From Hofstenia miamia (lineage: Eukaryota; Xenacoelomorpha; Acoela; Hofsteniidae), in NCBI GenBank assembly GCA_900660155.1, contig CABFPE010000076.1:1011626-1075026 (forward strand): 63,401 nucleotides of DNA, in the 5' to 3' direction. Made by a program: the position numbers and the translations under genes. Positions within the stretch are counted from its first letter, which is position 1. The number at the start of each line of letters is the position of its first letter. The notes under the pieces are model-generated. The model saw only the letters and a program-made list of their open reading frames with translations. It was not told the origin of the DNA and did not search any database. This document shows, in pieces, positions 58,689 to 63,401 of the stretch.

Positions 58689-60585
58689 TGAGCCCAAAGG
58701 AGCTATTGTTGTTTCTGGTTGCTGGTCTTTGCTGTCAGTTGAACTGTGATCTCTTTATAGCAGGCGGATCTTACATGTTTCTAGTTTTTGTTGTTTTTTT
58801 ATTGTGTCTTGTTTTACTCTTAATGTGCTTTCTTGAATTTGATTGATAGATACCTTCTCTGAGGTTGACTATGATGCTATTGATTTGCATTATTGCTTTA
58901 CATATCTACTAATGTCACAATTCCCTCATGGAGACTCTATTCTCAAATATCAATGAGCAGCTATTTTGGTAGTTTTACTTTCTTACTCTTTGGATTTGTT
59001 CTTGATAGAAAAATCGTTTTCTCATTGCTTTGGTAGTTTTATTTTTTTACACTTAGCCCCTTGGATTTTCTTACTGATTGTTATTGGAAATCTGTTTTCT
59101 TGTTACCCCCAATTTTACAAAATTACGTTTATCTTATTAATATCTTGTGGAAATAGAAGCTTCACCTCACATTTTATCATCTGCATCATCTGCAGATACT
59201 GTCTTCTGACCACCCTTCTTATGATCTTAAGCCAGCTTGCCCATCAGCCATTCATGCTATGTGCTCACCAAATCAAATGCACCACCAGCCCTTCAAGGAC
59301 TGAGTCAGAGTGAGTTGCCAAACTCAGGCATCTAATCAAGCAACTGTCCAACTCTCAGGAAGAAGCTCAACAGTATATAAACAATTTGAATGATGAACTT
59401 TACATGCTGCCTCTCCACAAAAATGAGCTTTGGGACTTAAACAATGCTCTAATGCAGAAAGTCACATTGCTGAAATATTGCATTCAGCACACTATAAACC
59501 CCAAAGCAGAACCTATGGCATAATTGTCATCTTAAAATCCATTTGCACCTGATGCTGTGCCCAAAGACTTATTCCCATTAGACACTAAAGCAGTCTCCTG
59601 TCAAGAGTTTCATGAGGTGATCCATGCATTTAGAGATGTGAGTATTTGACAGAATGTCTCATTTAACTCAGCAGCTATCTGATAGTATCCTCAGCATGTG
59701 TGAAACTGCTTATCAAGCAAGCCCAAATGTGCAGATTGTTAGCCTCACAGAGCCCAGTAAATTGCACTCAGGCAGCCACCATCTTGGTAACAACTATGAC
59801 TTACATAACCTCATCTAACTCCCTAATCACTTTATCAACTTCATGTACCTTAAGTTTGGTTTTGCTAATCACTATGCCTGTAGTCAGCAGCTTACTTCTG
59901 AGCAGTACCAGCCATCTTGCTAGCTCTTCTCTTGAGCAGAAGGTTTCTCAAGATCTATGATTCTCCAACACAATGCTTCCCCTCAAATTTGCTGCCAGCA
60001 AGTATGTTAACAAGTGTGCATTGCTTCTTAAATTTACTGGAATGGTTGACAAGGTGTCATAGTCTTTCAAAGAATGGTTTTTCTCTTTGAGCTAACTATG
60101 AAACAGTAATGTGTAAGCCAGCAAGGAGCTGTGGTTTGCTTCCTGCTATGCCTTCAAAGATTGGCCTATAACCAATATATGATGCTGGACAAATGAATCA
60201 AATCAGACTATCAATTGTTGGTCAGTTACTTTGAGGACCACTACATAGCCCTTCACATTAAACAACAATACAAAGCATTTTTTTGTGGAATGAAATTCAA
60301 GAGGGGTTGCAATATTTGTAATTTCATTACCCAGGTGAAATGTCTTTTCCATCTGAGCAAAACTTCTCCCAAGTTTTCTCAGCATGACTTATTTTCTTAT
60401 GATTGCCACAGATTTCACCCAGCCATCTGGCAGAGAATGGATGTGAACTGTGATCCAGAGGACAACCTCACTAAGTTTAACCAAAAATCAATAAGCATTA
60501 TGTATCTTGTTCAGAATCAAAGTTTCTTTCATTCACTCTACTGAGAATAGAATAGAGCACAATTTGCACATAAAGGAGTAGAAGT

Positions 60586-61035
60586 CATTACCTGGTGACC
60601 ATTGCAGTTTTAATTTGTAATACTCCTGAAATTCAAAACAATTAAGCATCACATGACAACAACCTCAATTTGACTAGAACATGCAAGTCCTTGCCAATTA
60701 AATTGATCACTGTAGTCTGAATTTGCAGTTTCTTGAAACTATTTAAATTTATTAGAGTAAACCATTACTTGGAGATCACTGCAAGTTGACTCAAATTCTG
60801 CAACTCTCAGTTAATTAATAAATTTATACATGAAAATAATTGGCATTCCTCATTGCTTAATAAAATATTATGTGTTAATCACCTGCAGTTCTTGTTAACT
60901 ATTTAACCATTAAATGGTATCATCAAAATTGATTTGATTTTTCAGTCATCATTGAACAATAACACCATTACTTAGTAAATGCTGCAGTCCTTGATAGTTA
61001 AAAGAATACTACATGGTGAACACAGCAATTCATTT
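60586..61035. repeat. Diverged repeats of an ATTACTTGGTGACCACTGCAG-like motif
   Basis: Related strings recur at about 60586 (CATTACCTGGTGACCATTGC), 60763 (CCATTACTTGGAGATCACTG), 60877 (GTTAATCACCTGCAGTTCTT) and 60965 (CCATTACTTAGTAAATGCTG), roughly 100-180 bp apart. They may be old tandem repeats in the relic. Confidence 0.35.
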
Positions 61036-62404
61036 GAATAAGTAATTTTCCTTGACCAATTAAATGGAAATAAAGCATCTTATTCAAAAACAGAGTTTTG
61101 ATGTAGCTCTAGCAAATCAAGAAACACTATTACAGCAAAACACTTATTTTGTAATAATTTGTAATTCATCATTAAAAATAATTTTCAAACATTAGTCTTA
61201 CACTTAGTGATGGAGACACAATTCATTTGTAAGCAAAAACTTCTTTTGATGTCAATTGGTTCACATAATGTAGCCAAAGCATTTTAAAAGCAATAAGTTC
61301 CTAGGAAGATATTAGTCCCACACCTAGTAGAAAAGACACAACAAAAAATTTGAACAAAATAGTGTACAAAGTCTGTACATGGTGACCACTTGAAAATAAA
61401 ACTCCCAATCTTCCTGGAAAACTAACTCAATTTTGCACAAAAATACAGTACATTGTCAAACACACAATTACAAACAGGACTAAACAAATATAGGAAAAAT
61501 GATATAACATCTTTTGATAAAAACTTCAGGAAATCTACAATTGAAAACCTACACAAAAATATAGCTCTGAGAATTATGGCAAAAAACTTCTAATCCTTAT
61601 ATCCTTATCAGACACTAAAAATGTACATACACACTAGAATCTAGAATCTATAAGAGAAGATACCCACAGATTAAAATGTAAGGCATTAAAAATACAAAAG
61701 ACAAGCAAGCTACATCTCAAAAATTTCAATGCTAATTGCCAGTGTTGTGTGAAGATTTAAACCAGAATGATGTTACTGTCCAACAGCTATGCTCTTCTAG
61801 ACTATCACAAGTAAATCACAGTGGATTTTTTACTGCATCCACCAGACACAATTTAAAATTCACATTGCAAGACCTCCTCTATAAGGTACTTGAATTAGAG
61901 AAAAAGTCAGTGAAACAAGAAATGTATATCTCTCAACAACAATAAAGAAATCCCAGATCCAACACCTCACAAGAGAACAAGATCAGGTAAACTGCATAGC
62001 ACACAGAAAGTAAGTTAATAATTTACTGCAGCATGATGCCAGGTCCAACTTTAAAATTTCAATGGCAAAATTTATATAAATGCACTGACATTAAACAAAT
62101 TCTTGAGCAATAACATAATACATCCATGTGAAAGTCTATGTGCATCACCAACAGTATTTGTCAGACAAGGTAAAAAGTTTTGAATATGCATAGACTTTAG
62201 ATGGTTGAATGTGATAACATAGAAAGATACATATCCACTTCTGAGAATCAAAGATGTGTTGATTGTTGTATTCAAAATACATTTCATTGCCTCTTTGAAT
62301 ATATGCAAAGTATATTGGCAAGTGCTGATGAGATAAATCAATATTGAAAAAACCACAATCATAATTCTATATGCTTTACATGAATTACTGTGCATGCCTG
62401 TGGT

Positions 62405-62540
62405 CTGTGTAATGCACCAGCAGCCTTTCAGAGATATGTTATAAAAGTGCTTACATAAATTGAAGTTTGGATTTATTATTTTATTAAGGTTTGTGCTTAC
62501 CTTGATGTAATTTTAAGTTTAGATTGTTCTTCAGGAATGA
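62405..62540 (+). pseudogene. Reverse transcriptase fragment (Ty3/gypsy type)
   Basis: LCNAPAAFQRYV corresponds to the conserved G-L-x-N-A-P-x-x-F-Q block. About 25 residues later VCAYLDVILSLDCSSG stands where Y-x-D-D is expected; the second Asp is lost. A stop lies between the two. Confidence 0.65.
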
Positions 62541-63288
62541 AATATTTTGTCTGTATACCTATATATTCTAAGCTGATTATTTATATGTCAAATTTTATAT
62601 AAAAAAATTGCTGCATTAAAAAAATGCTTAAGTAGATTTCACATAATACAAACTTTATTTATTTAATTGCAATGATTTCTTGTGTCTATTTGGCACTATT
62701 TTTCAAATATATACTTTGTTTATCATTGTAGAATGGAAAAGATTTCATATATTTTTGAGCATGTTAAGGAATATCATACCCATCATTTGATGTTGAATCA
62801 CAAGTTCAATCAGAATCCAATGATATTTCATTTTTTTGATGAATTGAATTGAATATCCCTAATGCTAGCTGATCTAACAAAACATCAAATTTAAACATAT
62901 GCAATTTGATATTTTGATCATGATATAGCAATGATGAAGTATCAGGTAACTCATGTGCAATCACAGAAACTCACAGAAACCAACTTCATAAATGCAAATT
63001 TTATAAGTTTCTATAACATCCCCCATTAAATGGTTTGGTACTTTTCTTTACCACAGGCAAATCTCAAACTATTCAAACCTACATCAAACTTTCAATTATG
63101 TCAATAGACAAATGGAGATTTGTATTTAATATTTTTCAAAGAAGACCAGTTAATTTTGAAAAAAAATTGAAAGATTGTGATCTATCTTTATGAAACTTTT
63201 AAAGAAATTGCAGTTAGACTAAATGTTTGTACATGTTTTTAGCAGAGATTTCAAGAGTAACTTCAGTGAAGTCAAATTCAGAGTGTGC

Positions 63289-63401
63289 CGCGGACAGTAA
63301 TTTGACACTTAAGAAATGATTATGTCGAATATTGAACTTCAGTGTTAGTAGTTGGAATCATCTAGACAAATTTTTAACTATATTTTTACGTGTAATATAA
63401 T
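63289..63401. other. Right edge, ordinary composition returns
   Basis: CpG reappears with CCGCGG at 63288-63293 and again at about 63325 and 63390. No feature recognised. Confidence 0.4.

Larger units (their letters stand above)
58400..63288 (+). mobile_element. Decayed Ty3/gypsy-like LTR retrotransposon in CpG-free DNA
   Basis: Supporting points: a primer-binding-site-like TGGTGACCCTGGCGTGATCC at 58669-58688; a weak capsid-like stretch near 60030-60110 (LKFTGMVDKVS, then SFKEWF); and a reverse-transcriptase segment at 62405-62540 (LCNAPAAFQRYV, then AYLDVILSLD in place of the YLDD box). Stops occur throughout and LTR boundaries were not found. From 59128 to 63288 there is not a single CpG, in contrast to both flanks. 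The element is dead. The reading frames between 58568 and 62395 are fragments or chance. Confidence 0.55.

Noticed and set aside
58568..60544. Frames of 80-115 codons at the left of the CpG-free tract, some hydrophobic
   Set aside because: No consistent domain, and many stops in the neighbouring frames. They fit fragments of a dead retroelement better than small membrane proteins.
1..63401. CRISPR arrays, tRNA and rRNA genes
   Set aside because: No regularly spaced identical repeats with unique spacers, no cloverleaf with A and B boxes, and no rRNA signature was seen; the repeats found are tandem or inverted transposon-type structures in a eukaryotic genome.

Overview
This is an AT-rich (about 70% by eye), intron-bearing, repeat-dense piece of an invertebrate animal nuclear genome. 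The signs are GT-AG introns, AATAAA signals, an animal SLC5-type transporter, a peptide-receptor-like GPCR, and many TA microsatellites and DNA transposons. The sequence alone does not let me name the phylum. It is a draft assembly with N runs at 12712-12818, 26280-27104 and 37292-37385 and single Ns at 17513 and 48880.

Only two host genes can be supported, both on the plus strand. (1) 6889-15203 is a complete six-exon sodium/solute symporter of the SLC5A5/6/8/12 clade. All splice phases fit and the product is 587 residues. (2) A rhodopsin-class peptide-receptor-like GPCR has its TM1 exon at 30957-31143 and its TM3-TM7 exon at 47710-48362. The exon encoding TM2 was not found, so the gene model is incomplete. 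The 16.6 kb between these exons is a nest of transposons.

Layout: 1-6.7 kb holds small MITEs and a Tc1 relic. 6.9-15.2 kb is the transporter, with a hAT-type MITE in intron 1. 18.8-24.6 kb is bounded by hAT-like inverted ends and contains a decayed LINE. 27.3-30.3 kb is a transposon with 276-280 bp inverted repeats, an exact 8-bp flanking duplication and a broken minus-strand transposase. 31.6-35.1 kb carries a possible piggyBac-like remnant, a foldback element full of AGAGCGCTCT palindromes, a hAT MITE and a hairpin. 35.3-40.1 kb is a broken THAP/P-element-like transposase gene split by a young Tc1/mariner copy (36337-37754) and a LINE 3' end (39.14-39.8 kb). 41.8-58.1 kb is dominated by near-identical duplications: a 2.17 kb block present twice around the GPCR terminal exon, and a 4.05 kb unit in direct tandem. 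58.4-63.3 kb is a Ty3/gypsy-like relic inside a tract of 4.16 kb with no CpG dinucleotide at all.

I see no operon-like organisation, no CRISPR array, and no rRNA or tRNA gene. The most unusual signals are the CpG-free tract, the exact duplications whose borders sit in TA microsatellites and beside a single N, the gap inside the Tc1 element that looks artificial, and the three-layer transposon nest in the GPCR intron.
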